DNA of 64,000 nucleotides, from NCBI GenBank assembly GCA_008690995.1, contig VRMN01000018.1, positions 191,892 through 255,891 on the forward strand. Direction: 5' to 3'. The notes under the pieces are model-generated. The model was not told where the DNA came from. It made no database searches and saw only the letters and a list, made by a program, of their open reading frames with translations. The stretch is from Porphyridium purpureum (Eukaryota; Rhodophyta; Bangiophyceae; Porphyridiales; Porphyridiaceae). Shown in pieces: positions 46,842 to 55,883 of the stretch. The position numbers were made by a program, and so were the translations under genes. Position 1 is the stretch's first letter, and each line of letters begins with the position of its first letter.

Positions 46842-48515
46842 ATGCTCCCCGAGATTGACGGGTACAAAGTGATTCGCGCGCTCGGTGCAGGCCGGTCAGG
46901 TACTACCTACCTGGCTGTTCGCGATGGTAAGGAGGTCGCGGCAAAGTGTATATCGCGAGGCGACCGCGTGGATGAACATGCGGAGCGAGAGATTTTCATT
47001 CAGCGCGCGCTGAGATCAAGGCGCACCGTCAAACTGCAACGCGTGATCCTCACACAGACTCATCTCGTTCTCATTCTAGACGTCTGCTTGGGCGGCGACT
47101 TGTTTTCGTTGCTCAAGGAGCGTGCTAATGCAAGCGAGGACACGGTGCTTGCCGAGTCACAAGCATGGAAGCTGCTCCGAGAAGTTCTGCTCTCCCTGCG
47201 GTACCTTCATAGAAGAAGAATAGCGCACCGCGATATCAAGCCCGAGAACATTCTTCTCACCACCGGAAACATTGACATGGACGACCACGCGATCAAGCTC
47301 TGCGATTTTGGGTTTTCAGTTGTGTACGAAGGAGAAGAGACCGAAGCAACGGCAAAGTCGCCGTCTTCTGCATCATCAAGCCGCTCGTCGTCCAAATCAG
47401 CGTTGGGCGACGGCACGTTTGACGTCGAAGGTGTGGAGCCGGTCAAGTCGCTCGCGGCAGTGGGCACAACAGCGTACGTGGCTCCGGAGGTCTTAGACGA
47501 CGACCTACCGGACTACGATCCGTTTGCTGCAGATATTTGGAGCGTTGGTGTTTTGTTTTATACCATGCTTTCACCGTGCCTGCCTTTCCAGGATCCATTA
47601 GATATGGGGAAAAACTACAAGGGCATGGTGGAGCGCATCAAGCAAGGGCGGTACCGGCGGTTGCGGCGCGGGAAATACTCGGACGCAGCGGAAGAAGTGA
47701 TCCGTCGATCATTTGAAGTCGATCCTGCGCAAAGAATAAGCCTTGGCGAGATGCTGCAGATTGCGCAACGCCAAATTAATCGATGTCTGAGCGACGACAT
47801 TGAGCGATTGCGCCGTGCCAAAGAGTTGACGCCCGTGCCACAGGTTCCCGACGCCTTGCTACTGCGCCGCAAGCTCTCCAAAGTAGAGCAACAGAGGCGC
47901 ATGTTCAACGAGCTCCGGATAGGTTTGGCGAAGGCGCACCTGGAGAAGCTGGGCGCCACGGACATGGAAAGTAGGCTTGAAAGCCCCGACTCGGATCCAT
48001 CGCATCACGGCGCAGGTGAAGTGGCGAGCGAGTCGGACACGCCGCGGAGTATGCCGGGATTGAACAGAATGACCCTTGGTGACGCCAGTGGGGAACGTGG
48101 TTTTGGCACGGAACCGCCGTCGCCATCCTCCATGGCGCCGGTCGGCCGCGGGACGATCATTGCTGGCGACGGTCTGGTGCACGAAGCAGGCTCTCCGAAC
48201 GCAGCCTCTAGTCGGGCCGAATGCGCGCCCCCCATTTATGACTTTACGAACGACGATGTGGATGAGGAGGACGTGGAGTCTTCATGCTGCACGCAGAGTG
48301 TGGAGGAGCTGCGCGCGCTGGTTGGCGAAAGTCGCACGCGCGTCGTGCGCAAGCGCGCGCTGCCCGCCGCGCGACCGCCGATCACTGCCGCGGCGCCTCC
48401 CGTGCCGCACGACGCCGGCGTCGCCGTACACGCCGGCGGCGCGCCGTCTGCCGCCGCTTCAGACCCAACCAACCTGTTTGCCACCATGATGGCCGGCATG
48501 GCCAAACCGAGATAA
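46842..48515 (+). CDS. Ser/Thr protein kinase (CAMK-like) with activation-segment insert
   Basis: This 557-residue protein has an N-terminal kinase domain (about 7-310). It shows GAGRSGTTY (15-23), AAK lysine K35, HRDIKPEN (129-136), DFGFSV (155-160), GTTAYVAPE (208-216) and DIWSVGVLFY. All core catalytic residues are intact. Between DFG and APE there is a Ser-rich insert of about 40 residues (165-205, SSASSSRSSSKSALGDG), so the activation segment is unusually long and may be regulated by phosphorylation. The C-terminal 240 residues are low complexity with no recognised domain. Substrates are unknown. ATG at 46842 puts the glycine loop 15 residues in, normal for a kinase without an N-terminal extension. 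Confidence 0.88.
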   Translation: MLPEIDGYKVIRALGAGRSGTTYLAVRDGKEVAAKCISRGDRVDEHAEREIFIQRALRSRRTVKLQRVILTQTHLVLILDVCLGGDLFSLLKERANASEDTVLAESQAWKLLREVLLSLRYLHRRRIAHRDIKPENILLTTGNIDMDDHAIKLCDFGFSVVYEGEETEATAKSPSSASSSRSSSKSALGDGTFDVEGVEPVKSLAAVGTTAYVAPEVLDDDLPDYDPFAADIWSVGVLFYTMLSPCLPFQDPLDMGKNYKGMVERIKQGRYRRLRRGKYSDAAEEVIRRSFEVDPAQRISLGEMLQIAQRQINRCLSDDIERLRRAKELTPVPQVPDALLLRRKLSKVEQQRRMFNELRIGLAKAHLEKLGATDMESRLESPDSDPSHHGAGEVASESDTPRSMPGLNRMTLGDASGERGFGTEPPSPSSMAPVGRGTIIAGDGLVHEAGSPNAASSRAECAPPIYDFTNDDVDEEDVESSCCTQSVEELRALVGESRTRVVRKRALPAARPPITAAAPPVPHDAGVAVHAGGAPSAAASDPTNLFATMMAGMAKPR

Positions 48516-49260
48516 ATATAAACCCGCCTCCCGCCTCGCTCCCAAGAACGCAACGCCGCGGTACAGTATACACTGTACCTTCCCCCCTTCTCTAAAAATA
48601 GGCGCAGTACAGCTCGTTCCACAGCGCGGTGTCAAGACGCGCGCGCCGTTACAAACCGTCGACACCCCCCGCGGGTCGCATGTTGGCGTATTGGCGTATT
48701 GGCGCGCACACTCACGGTCCTGACGAATCGACCACGTTGGCACGTTGAGGCACGTGAAACAAAAAAAAACCCACGCACGTTCATGAAGTACTTGTCCAAA
48801 ACGCGCCAACAACGTGAAAAATTAAAACAAAAGCAAAAAAACAAAAAAGCAAGCAGCAGGAGGCCGGTTTCGGAACGTGGGTCACGGAGCGTGAGTGTGA
48901 GCACAGCGTGAACACAAAAAACCATGCAAAGAAATTAAGGGCCAGGGGGGGAAATGGCCTGTGACCAAATTTGGGTGGAGTGGTGTGCGTCCGATTTGAA
49001 TTTATTGGCCAGGCGGCTTGTGGTCAAAATCATAAAGCGGACAAGGTGGCCGTGGTGGGATTTCGCACGCGGGGTGACGGAATGTACTTAAGCACGGAGG
49101 ACGTCGATCCGGTTTAAATTCGTATGAGGGATGTGAGGCGGAGAAAGACGTAGGCAAGGTGGGGAGGTGGGGAGGTGACCTGTTGCCGTGCGGTGCGGTG
49201 GAGCAGCAGCGGCGGGGGCGGGGGTTGCCGGGTGTGGACGTGTGGCTGTGTGGGGGAAAG
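48516..49260. promoter_or_regulatory. Intergenic region with paired GTACAGT palindrome
   Basis: This 745-bp gap contains the paired motif at 48560-48579, an A-rich run with many AAAAC/AAAAA blocks (48760-48855), and a G/T-rich stretch before the next ATG. A 70-codon Lys/Arg-rich frame at 48699-48911 was not accepted as a gene. Confidence 0.5.
48560..48579. promoter_or_regulatory. Inverted GTACAGT pair, 4-bp spacer
   Basis: GGTACAGTATACACTGTACC: eight-base arms GGTACAGT and ACTGTACC flank ATAC. It lies 45 bp after the kinase stop. It could be a dimeric protein site or an RNA hairpin in the 3' untranslated region. Confidence 0.6.
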
Positions 49261-50289
49261 ATGGTGCGTGATGATGCGCGCAGAGTTCAGCCGCGCCGGC
49301 TGGTGGGGGCGCTGCCGCTGATGATCTTGCTCGTGGTTGCCGCGTGCAGCACGCACGCGCACGCGCAGTGCGCGCCAGGCTTTCAGCTGTTCCCGTACGT
49401 CATTTCGAGGTGGGGAGACACGAGCACGGACGTCCAGAATTGCAATCAAGTGTATATCCAGCGGCAATGGGAAAAGATGGACCTCGGAATGGAAGTCGGT
49501 GGCTTCACTTTCCCGCCCACAAACTGGTTCGCTACCGATTTTGATGACTCCTCGTGGGGGGCGGGCATCTTACCATTTGCAGGCAGTATCCAATGCGAGG
49601 AAGAGTTTGCGGTGGCCGTGCCGGGCTTCCCTAACATCGGCGTGGCGAACACGGTCTGGGATGCAAATGACGACAACAACCCAAACGACGGTCGTAACAG
49701 TTACTTGGCCGTGCGCCTCAAGTTTTTCCTGGCGCCAAATCTTTTCTTCCGGACCGAGTTCTTCTCGCTGGCGTTCATCGTGGACAATGATCTCATTGAA
49801 ATTTATGTTAACGGGCAAAGCCAAACGTTTGATGGCGCGGTCGGGCGCGAGGGATGCTCTGGAGTGACCCAAATCGTATCAAACCAACTGGATAGTTCGT
49901 TTCTCGTACCGGAAAATAATGTCATTGCCTTTTTGGCCGAAGACCGAGGTTCGCAAAGCTATCTTAACTACGAGCTCGTGGTGAGCGTATGCGAGCTGGC
50001 ACCCGTGGCGAACTTCACGTGTTCACTGACCACACCTCCTGCTCAGCCGTGCATGAGACCGTGCTCATCGGATACATCGCAGTGTGAGCTTCAACCAGAC
50101 TGCTTGCTAGAAGGCCTGGTTGCGGACGAAAACGGAAACTGCCTGTGCGAATTGGTGGACGAAGTTATCTGCCCGTCAATCGAGCCAGGCTTTATCCCTG
50201 GTGTTTGCTACCCCAAGACCACGAGACAGAGCATCAGGCTTCTTTCGTGCGACAACACCGGGACTGAGTTATGTCGCGCGCCGTCCTAA
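49261..50289 (+). CDS. Secreted protein with jelly-roll-like domain and Cys-rich C-terminus
   Basis: I do not recognise a named family for this 342-residue protein. It starts with a basic n-region and a hydrophobic core (LVGALPLMILLVVAACS) ending AHAQC, a good signal peptide. The main part (about 70-240) has FATDFDDSSWGAGILPFAG and, later, FSLAFIVDNDLIEIYVNGQ. These recall galactose-binding jelly-roll folds, in which D-D-S-x-W and I-Y-V-N-G are typical. The last 90 residues hold many Cys (CSLTTPPAQPCMRPCSS, CLLEGLVADENGNCLC), which suggests disulfides. No transmembrane helix follows, so it is probably secreted or a cell-wall/matrix protein. The start is ATG at 49261. Confidence 0.6.
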   Translation: MVRDDARRVQPRRLVGALPLMILLVVAACSTHAHAQCAPGFQLFPYVISRWGDTSTDVQNCNQVYIQRQWEKMDLGMEVGGFTFPPTNWFATDFDDSSWGAGILPFAGSIQCEEEFAVAVPGFPNIGVANTVWDANDDNNPNDGRNSYLAVRLKFFLAPNLFFRTEFFSLAFIVDNDLIEIYVNGQSQTFDGAVGREGCSGVTQIVSNQLDSSFLVPENNVIAFLAEDRGSQSYLNYELVVSVCELAPVANFTCSLTTPPAQPCMRPCSSDTSQCELQPDCLLEGLVADENGNCLCELVDEVICPSIEPGFIPGVCYPKTTRQSIRLLSCDNTGTELCRAPS

Positions 50290-50433
50290 ACCGGCCTTTG
50301 CTCTCATTCCACTGTGGCCGACAAAGATGGGAAAGGCCACCTCAGAAATTAACATGTATTTCACAAAGTCCCAGAAAGTAAAAAAAATTATATTAACCAA
50401 CTCTCGAGTGCGTGCATTCGATCCTTCCAAAAC
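50290..50433. other. Convergent intergenic gap
   Basis: A 144-bp 3'-3' gap containing an A-rich run (about 50380-50395). No gene was seen. Confidence 0.4.
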
Positions 50434-53244
50434 TCACGCCTTGAGTCTCCCGCCTGCAAGTCTTTTCTTCATCGACTCAACCTTACTAAGCGGCTCTGCC
50501 GCGTACTGAGCCCGTCCGTCCTTCTCGGGCGTCACAAGCTCGGCGGCGGCATCCAGTGCTTCATTAACCGGCATGCTGGGTTTCTTGTCCACCGCAGCGG
50601 TTCCACCTGCCTGGTCACTCCTTCGCGTTCGCCGTTGTGGGGCGGGCTTGAGCGCGCGTGTTTGGCTCAGGCGAATGATGCGGTCTGCGAGCAGCGTCTG
50701 ATTGTAGTGCATTGCAAGCTTGTAGGCCACATCGATGCTCTTCGGCATGTTCAGTCGGGCGGCCAACTCTAGCGCGCGCGTGCCGCGGGCCGTCTGGCAC
50801 GCCTCTTCAATCAGTTTGAGCAGGCACTTGTCCACTTGCAGCTCAGCATCCGTAAGTTCGTCTCCAATGTCCAGGTAGGCTGGATGATCTTCACCAAACA
50901 CGCCCTTGGCGTACGTAAGGACGGACTGAGCCCGAGAGACGTCACCGCGCAGGCGCATCAGTTGGCTCGACAGGCGCGCCGTACCATCGATGCTAGGCGC
51001 TTCAAACCCAATTGTTGTGAGAAGCGGGCGAGTCAGAGCAGATGGATACCTTTCAATGCCATGGCACTTGACCCCGACCGCCAGCCCTTCTTGCTTGAAT
51101 GCGAGAGGCCAGAAGTAGTCTGCTTGAGCTAGCTTGGCGGCATTGTCGAGCAGAATGCGCCAGCGATAACCCAATGGGGCTTGCGACAACGCACATGCGC
51201 GGCCGAGATTGTCGTACAACACCAAGTCGGAGCGCATAATCTTGTCGGACAAGCTGCGCGGTGGCCCTCGTGTTTCAGCAAATCCTGCCCAAACCAAGAG
51301 CGACTCTGGGCTCGTCGAAACGGGGCCGTGGAATAGTTCGCCCGCGATGGTTTGGTATGCGTCGAGTTCGAGCACAACGACGCTGATCGCTGCATCCGGC
51401 GTGCAGTACACAACTGCCAGACGGTCATCCCGGGCTGTCAGGGTTACGGCAGGACCAGGTATTGGCATCGAGTCGGTCTGCACGCCAGTATGTGTGAATA
51501 CGCGAAGCATACGAGCACTCGACACACATGCGACAAAGTCGGAACTGATTGCTATTGCTTTGCTCTGCTCTGATTGCGGTAAGTTCACAGACCAGTCTGC
51601 CTTCTTGGACCACGATCCGAGCGCATGATAGAAAAGCACGCTCGGGTGCTCTGCTGTTTTGGTGCTCGCGAAGAACGCGCCTGCCGTGCCCAGACAGCCT
51701 TGGATGAATCCGTAGTGATCCTTGAATCGGACGCTCGGCTGATTTCCGTCTGCAAAGCTGATCTCAATGTTGTGGTGGATGCTTTCATCTTCACTCGTCA
51801 CCACTCCACGCAGGTTCCAGCACAGAATGCGGCGCTTGCCACGTAGTGGCGTCGAGCTCGGCATAAACGCGTCCGGCAGCGCCACTCTTCTTCGCGCGAC
51901 TCCTCCATGGCTCCGGCGGCGCTTCTTCAGCGCAGCACCATATGAAACGTTGTTTGCCATCGAGTGTTCCTGCTCGTCTTCATCTGAGCCCGACACATCT
52001 TCGCCTTCGTCGGTGTCTTCCTCTCCAAGACTTTCCCCAGCGTCCTCGTCCTCGTCCTCATCCCTTCCATTGTTCCGGTCGTCTTCACCGACACGCTTTT
52101 CTTCGTGCTCGTGCTTTGTTTTGCGCTTGGCTCGCTGCTCCTGCTCCGCCACCTCTTCATCTTTGAAGAGATCCTCAAGAGAAGCCTGATTTGCGCGTTC
52201 GGCCTGTTTCGCCGCTGAGCCTTCCACGGTCGCGTGCGGAGACACGAATTGCAGCGGAACAACTTCATCGAGTAGTCCGTACTGACCCATCTTGTCCATG
52301 ACGACACCGTGGTTGAACACGGGGTTCCACACCACACTCTGGATTCCAAATTCTGCGCGCCAGCGATCCAGCGGCTCACGCTTTGACACTTCCCACAGCA
52401 CCACAATACCTTCGTCGTCCGAACTGAGCAGGTACTGGGCATTTGAGCTCCACGACACGCTCAAGACGGTCGCATTCCTTGCATGACCTCCGCTAAGCGA
52501 AACCGCAAGCTTCTGAGTGCGTCGCGAAACTATCGAAAGGCCCGCAGTCGACCCGGCGGCTATCCAGTCTCCGCATGGCGACCATTCCGCACAGCGCGCC
52601 ATTCCCGGCCCAAAGTCGAGATCGTTCATGTAGCAGTCGGCATCGATGCCCCACAGACTGAGCGCGCCGTGTCGTGCTCCTACAGACAGTACAAAGTCGC
52701 CCTGCGGGTCGTAGGCCAGCTGCTTAATGGCATCGCCGCCCTTGTGCGGATTGGATGAGCGCAAAATGGACATTTGCGACGGATTGGCTGTGCTTACAAG
52801 TTTGATAACGCCCGGCTCATCTCCCGCACAAGCCAGCAGGCCGCCGCTAGGCGCGAAGGCTAACGCACGCACGGGTGCTTGGAATCGCGTGACGATGCCT
52901 TGAAAATCAATACTTCCACTGGTGTGCCAACCGACGTCCTTCTTCGGCTTGAACAAGCGGACGTTTGCGTCATCATCACCTGTCGCCAGAAACGAGCCGG
53001 AAGGCGTCATCGCAAGCACTGACACGCCCACATCTGCCTTGTGGTACTGACAAACATCCGGCAGCAGCTCGCGTTTCTTCTCCTGAAGGGTGGCATGATC
53101 CGACGCGCCCAGCTCTTCCAAACTGATCGCACACACCGTTCCATCTGCGCCACTCGTCAGCACCACAGTCCCAGACCCATGCACCACAACCCCGCACTTT
53201 CCGGAGCCATGCCCACTTTTCAACTTGATCCTTCGGCCAACCAT
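50434..53244 (-). CDS. WDHD1/AND-1/Ctf4 replisome adaptor
   Basis: This 936-residue protein has the Ctf4 order: N-terminal WD40 repeats (about 1-330, for example DGTVCAISLEEL and GDDDANVRLFKPKK), an acidic linker (about 375-430), and the SepB-type second propeller. That propeller starts RRILCWNLRGVVTSEDESIH and includes IEISFADGNQPSVRFKDHYG. The C-terminal helical bundle is near ARLNMPKSIDVAYKLAMHYN. Ctf4 trimers link the CMG helicase to polymerase alpha and other factors. The animal C-terminal HMG box is absent, as in fungi. The start is a true ATG. Several basic stretches near the C-terminus (QRRTRRSDQ) may help DNA binding. Confidence 0.88.
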   Translation of the reverse strand: MVGRRIKLKSGHGSGKCGVVVHGSGTVVLTSGADGTVCAISLEELGASDHATLQEKKRELLPDVCQYHKADVGVSVLAMTPSGSFLATGDDDANVRLFKPKKDVGWHTSGSIDFQGIVTRFQAPVRALAFAPSGGLLACAGDEPGVIKLVSTANPSQMSILRSSNPHKGGDAIKQLAYDPQGDFVLSVGARHGALSLWGIDADCYMNDLDFGPGMARCAEWSPCGDWIAAGSTAGLSIVSRRTQKLAVSLSGGHARNATVLSVSWSSNAQYLLSSDDEGIVVLWEVSKREPLDRWRAEFGIQSVVWNPVFNHGVVMDKMGQYGLLDEVVPLQFVSPHATVEGSAAKQAERANQASLEDLFKDEEVAEQEQRAKRKTKHEHEEKRVGEDDRNNGRDEDEDEDAGESLGEEDTDEGEDVSGSDEDEQEHSMANNVSYGAALKKRRRSHGGVARRRVALPDAFMPSSTPLRGKRRILCWNLRGVVTSEDESIHHNIEISFADGNQPSVRFKDHYGFIQGCLGTAGAFFASTKTAEHPSVLFYHALGSWSKKADWSVNLPQSEQSKAIAISSDFVACVSSARMLRVFTHTGVQTDSMPIPGPAVTLTARDDRLAVVYCTPDAAISVVVLELDAYQTIAGELFHGPVSTSPESLLVWAGFAETRGPPRSLSDKIMRSDLVLYDNLGRACALSQAPLGYRWRILLDNAAKLAQADYFWPLAFKQEGLAVGVKCHGIERYPSALTRPLLTTIGFEAPSIDGTARLSSQLMRLRGDVSRAQSVLTYAKGVFGEDHPAYLDIGDELTDAELQVDKCLLKLIEEACQTARGTRALELAARLNMPKSIDVAYKLAMHYNQTLLADRIIRLSQTRALKPAPQRRTRRSDQAGGTAAVDKKPSMPVNEALDAAAELVTPEKDGRAQYAAEPLSKVESMKKRLAGGRLKA

Positions 53245-53843
53245 CGTTCACGCCAGCCTGTCTTCAAGTCTTCGTGTCCTCGTGTCCTGTTGTCCTCGTG
53301 TCTTCTTGTTTTTTCCCCGTGTCCGCGGGACCGAACAAATGACCCTCGAAACTGCTCAGACCGAATCCTCTCTCGCTCTACTCTTGACCACACCAGAAGT
53401 CTCTTTCTGTCTGTCTCTGTTTCAAGCTGCGTCTGCTCTGCTCCGTGCCGCCACAACCGCGTCGTGCTCGCCGCTCGCCTTCCTCCTCCACCGTCTCGCG
53501 CCCAACATGCACACACACACGCACACCTGCCTCAGGTTCTCCGCACAACCTTTTCCATTTCGCGCGCCGTTTTCGTTCGCGCCAAAAAATGGAAAACGGC
53601 GCGGCGGCGCAAACCGAACCGGAAAGTACAGTGCAATGGTGTACCTCTGTTTAGCGCCCCAGTTTATGAAGATGCGTATATCATGCGGCATTGTTTATGT
53701 ACAGTGAGATACTGTACCTGAGGGGTTGAAGCCGAAGTGCGCGCGACGGCGGACGTGTGCGGGGGTATGAGACAGAGAGAGAGAGAGAGGAAGGGGAGGA
53801 AGGAGGGAAGGCAGAGAGTGAGGAAGGTGGTGAGGCAGAAAGG
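53245..53843. promoter_or_regulatory. Divergent promoter, WDHD1 / eIF3d
   Basis: This 599-bp gap holds GTACAGT at 53626-53632 and a tight inverted pair at 53699-53717. A TC-rich stretch with repeated CGTGTCCT (about 53270-53310) lies near the WDHD1 start, and a purine-rich run (53765-53840) precedes the eIF3d ATG. Confidence 0.5.
53699..53717. promoter_or_regulatory. Inverted GTACAGT pair, 5-bp spacer
   Basis: GTACAGTGAGATACTGTAC: perfect 7-base arms around GAGAT, 127 bp upstream of the eIF3d ATG. It has the same architecture as 48560-48579, here clearly in a promoter position. Confidence 0.6.
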
Positions 53844-55547
53844 ATGGAGTTCAAGACGCCTGTGATTCATGACAACCCGCAAGGGTTTGGTCCGCCGCTG
53901 GACCTCTACCCAGACCGTTTCGTGAGCATGCCGTACGCGCCGTTCAGCAAGTCGGATCGGCTCGGGCGTGCTGCCGATTGGTTCTCGACGCAGGGCGCTC
54001 GGTATCCGTACCAGTCTGGCGGAGGGGAGGCGGGCGATGAGGTCGGAGATGATGGCGGGTCGTTCACCACTGTGGATCAGCGCGTGGTGTCCTCGCAGCA
54101 GGATCGCCGCTTTGGGGGCGCGCGAGGAGGCAAGTTTGGTCCGGCCACGGGCGGGCGTGTCGCGCAGTTCTCGTCGAATCGCAAGCTTATGGACGAGCGC
54201 GGAGAAATGCAGAATCGGCGCGGGGATGGTAGAAATCGCGGCGGCTTTCGCGGCGGCTTCCGCGGCGGTGGGTATCGCGGCGGCTTCCGTGGCGGGTGGC
54301 GTGATGGCGGGCGCTGGGAGGATCGGCTGCCGCAGAATATGAAGGAAGCGTCCGTGACCGTGGGCGACGACTGGGAGTTCGTGGCTGAAATATCCTATAC
54401 AATGCTTTCCAAGGCCAGGTACGAAAAGGTGGTGGAAGGAAAGGATTTGCTGAGCATGGGCAAGGTCAACTACTACGACAAGAACATCGACCGTGTGAAC
54501 ACACGCGCCCCAAGGATGGTTGAAAAGTTCCCGGATCGTGAATTCCACTACGTGACCACGACAGATGACCCCATCATTCGAAAGCTGGCCAGCCAGGGGG
54601 AGGGAAATATTTTCGCCACGAGCTCGATTATCTCTCTTCTCATGACTGCGCCGCGATCCTCGTTCAGCTGGGACATCGTCGTGCAGCGCGTTGGAGACAA
54701 GCTGTTCTTTGACAAGCGCGAGGGCTCGATGATTGACTTTTTGACCGTGGGAGAGAATAACATGGAGCTGCTCATGGACGAGCGCAACGTGTCGCCCACG
54801 TCGATGAACAACCCGCGCGCAATGTCGCTCGAGGCCACCGCACTCAATCAGAACTTTTCTCAGAGCGTGCTGCGCAAGGACGGCGCATGCGTTGCGTTTC
54901 CAGATGGGCCGGACCCGCTGCGGGAAGACGAGGAAGGCCAGGAACAGGGCAGCAGTCATGCAGCAAACATCGGTTACAAATACAGAAAGTGGGAGTTCCC
55001 GGACAACATGAATGTCGTCGTGCGCTGCGAAGTCGACGCAGCGCTAGAAGGTACTGACCGGCCGCTGATGGTGAGCGTCAAGTCGCTCTGCGAGCATCCG
55101 GACAGCAAGTCGCAGTGGCGCACCAAGCTGGATGCCCAGCGCGGCGCGATCTTTGCAACGGAAATTAAGAACAATGCTGGCAAGCTCGCGCGCTTCACGG
55201 CGGGCGCGCTGCTGGCAGATGTGGATCAGATCAAGTTTGGATTTTGCACCCGAGCCAATCCAAAGGTCAACACGTCGCACCAGCTCTTGTCTACACAGAC
55301 GTACAAGCCGCGCGAATTTGCGGCCCAGATTGCGCTGACACCTGCCAACATGTGGGGCGTCTTTATTCACATGGTACGTCTCTGCTACCGTTACATGGAG
55401 CCTGCGAGCAAGGCGGTCATTCTCAAAGACCCCAACGAGCCAATCGTCCGCATGTACCGTGTGCCTGAGGACGCATTCGACGAAGAATCAGATGACGAAG
55501 AAGAGCAGGGCGAGGGGCACGCATCACGGGGCGTTGATGAAGAGTAG
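53844..55547 (+). CDS. EIF3D: Translation initiation factor eIF3 subunit d
   Basis: This 567-residue protein is eIF3d (Moe1 in fission yeast), the cap-binding subunit of eIF3. The N-terminus reads NPQGFGPPLDLYPDRFVSMP, then PYAPFSKSDRLGRAADW, which is diagnostic. A Gly/Arg/Phe-rich box (GGFRGGFRGGGYRGGFRGG, about 133-151) matches the basic RNA-binding stretch of the family. The cap-binding core includes the sequence around FATSSIISLLMTAPRSSFSW, and the later LARFTAGALLADVDQIKFGF and GVFIHMVRLCYRYMEPASKA are conserved. The C-terminus is acidic. ATG at 53844 starts MEFKTPVIHDN; the open frame upstream is a purine-rich leader that starts from GTG. Confidence 0.95.
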   Translation: MEFKTPVIHDNPQGFGPPLDLYPDRFVSMPYAPFSKSDRLGRAADWFSTQGARYPYQSGGGEAGDEVGDDGGSFTTVDQRVVSSQQDRRFGGARGGKFGPATGGRVAQFSSNRKLMDERGEMQNRRGDGRNRGGFRGGFRGGGYRGGFRGGWRDGGRWEDRLPQNMKEASVTVGDDWEFVAEISYTMLSKARYEKVVEGKDLLSMGKVNYYDKNIDRVNTRAPRMVEKFPDREFHYVTTTDDPIIRKLASQGEGNIFATSSIISLLMTAPRSSFSWDIVVQRVGDKLFFDKREGSMIDFLTVGENNMELLMDERNVSPTSMNNPRAMSLEATALNQNFSQSVLRKDGACVAFPDGPDPLREDEEGQEQGSSHAANIGYKYRKWEFPDNMNVVVRCEVDAALEGTDRPLMVSVKSLCEHPDSKSQWRTKLDAQRGAIFATEIKNNAGKLARFTAGALLADVDQIKFGFCTRANPKVNTSHQLLSTQTYKPREFAAQIALTPANMWGVFIHMVRLCYRYMEPASKAVILKDPNEPIVRMYRVPEDAFDEESDDEEEQGEGHASRGVDEE

Positions 55548-55883
55548 GGCCCAAATTGTGGTGAGACGCAAATTTATCATAAAGCAAATGAATATACACG
55601 TTAAATGCTCTTACCCCTGAATCTCAGGACAAGTGGAAGTGGCCATCGGACTGCCCCGCTTCCTTGCCTGTGTGCGGTTTGATTGTGCACTCCTGCACTA
55701 TAGCGCTGAACCCAAGCATGCTCTAATTTCCGAGCATGCTCGCGAATGACATCCCACGTTAGCGTTAAAGTCTCAAAAGTTTTAGAAGGTGGACACAACA
55801 AGTCCAACCCGTTGGTACTTGCTCCTCCCCGTGCTGTCCCGCGGGGCCGAAATTCTGCAAGGTGCAGTGGCCGTTCCGAATAA
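55548..55883. other. Convergent intergenic region
   Basis: This 336-bp gap has AGCATGCTC twice (55715-55723 and 55733-55741), 18 bp apart. I considered a tRNA-like GGTTTGATT box near 55674 and found no partner A box. No gene was recognised. Confidence 0.4.

Noticed and set aside
48699-48911. A 70-codon Lys/Arg-rich plus-strand frame
   Set aside because: It follows an A-rich tract that explains the lysines; no recognisable domain.
53664-54959. A 431-codon minus-strand open frame antisense to eIF3d
   Set aside because: It is a reflection of the Gly/Arg-rich and acidic parts of eIF3d; no family signature.
55668-55690. A tRNA-like GGTTTGATT box in the eIF3d/Cys-His gap
   Set aside because: No A box, no acceptor stem pairing on either strand.
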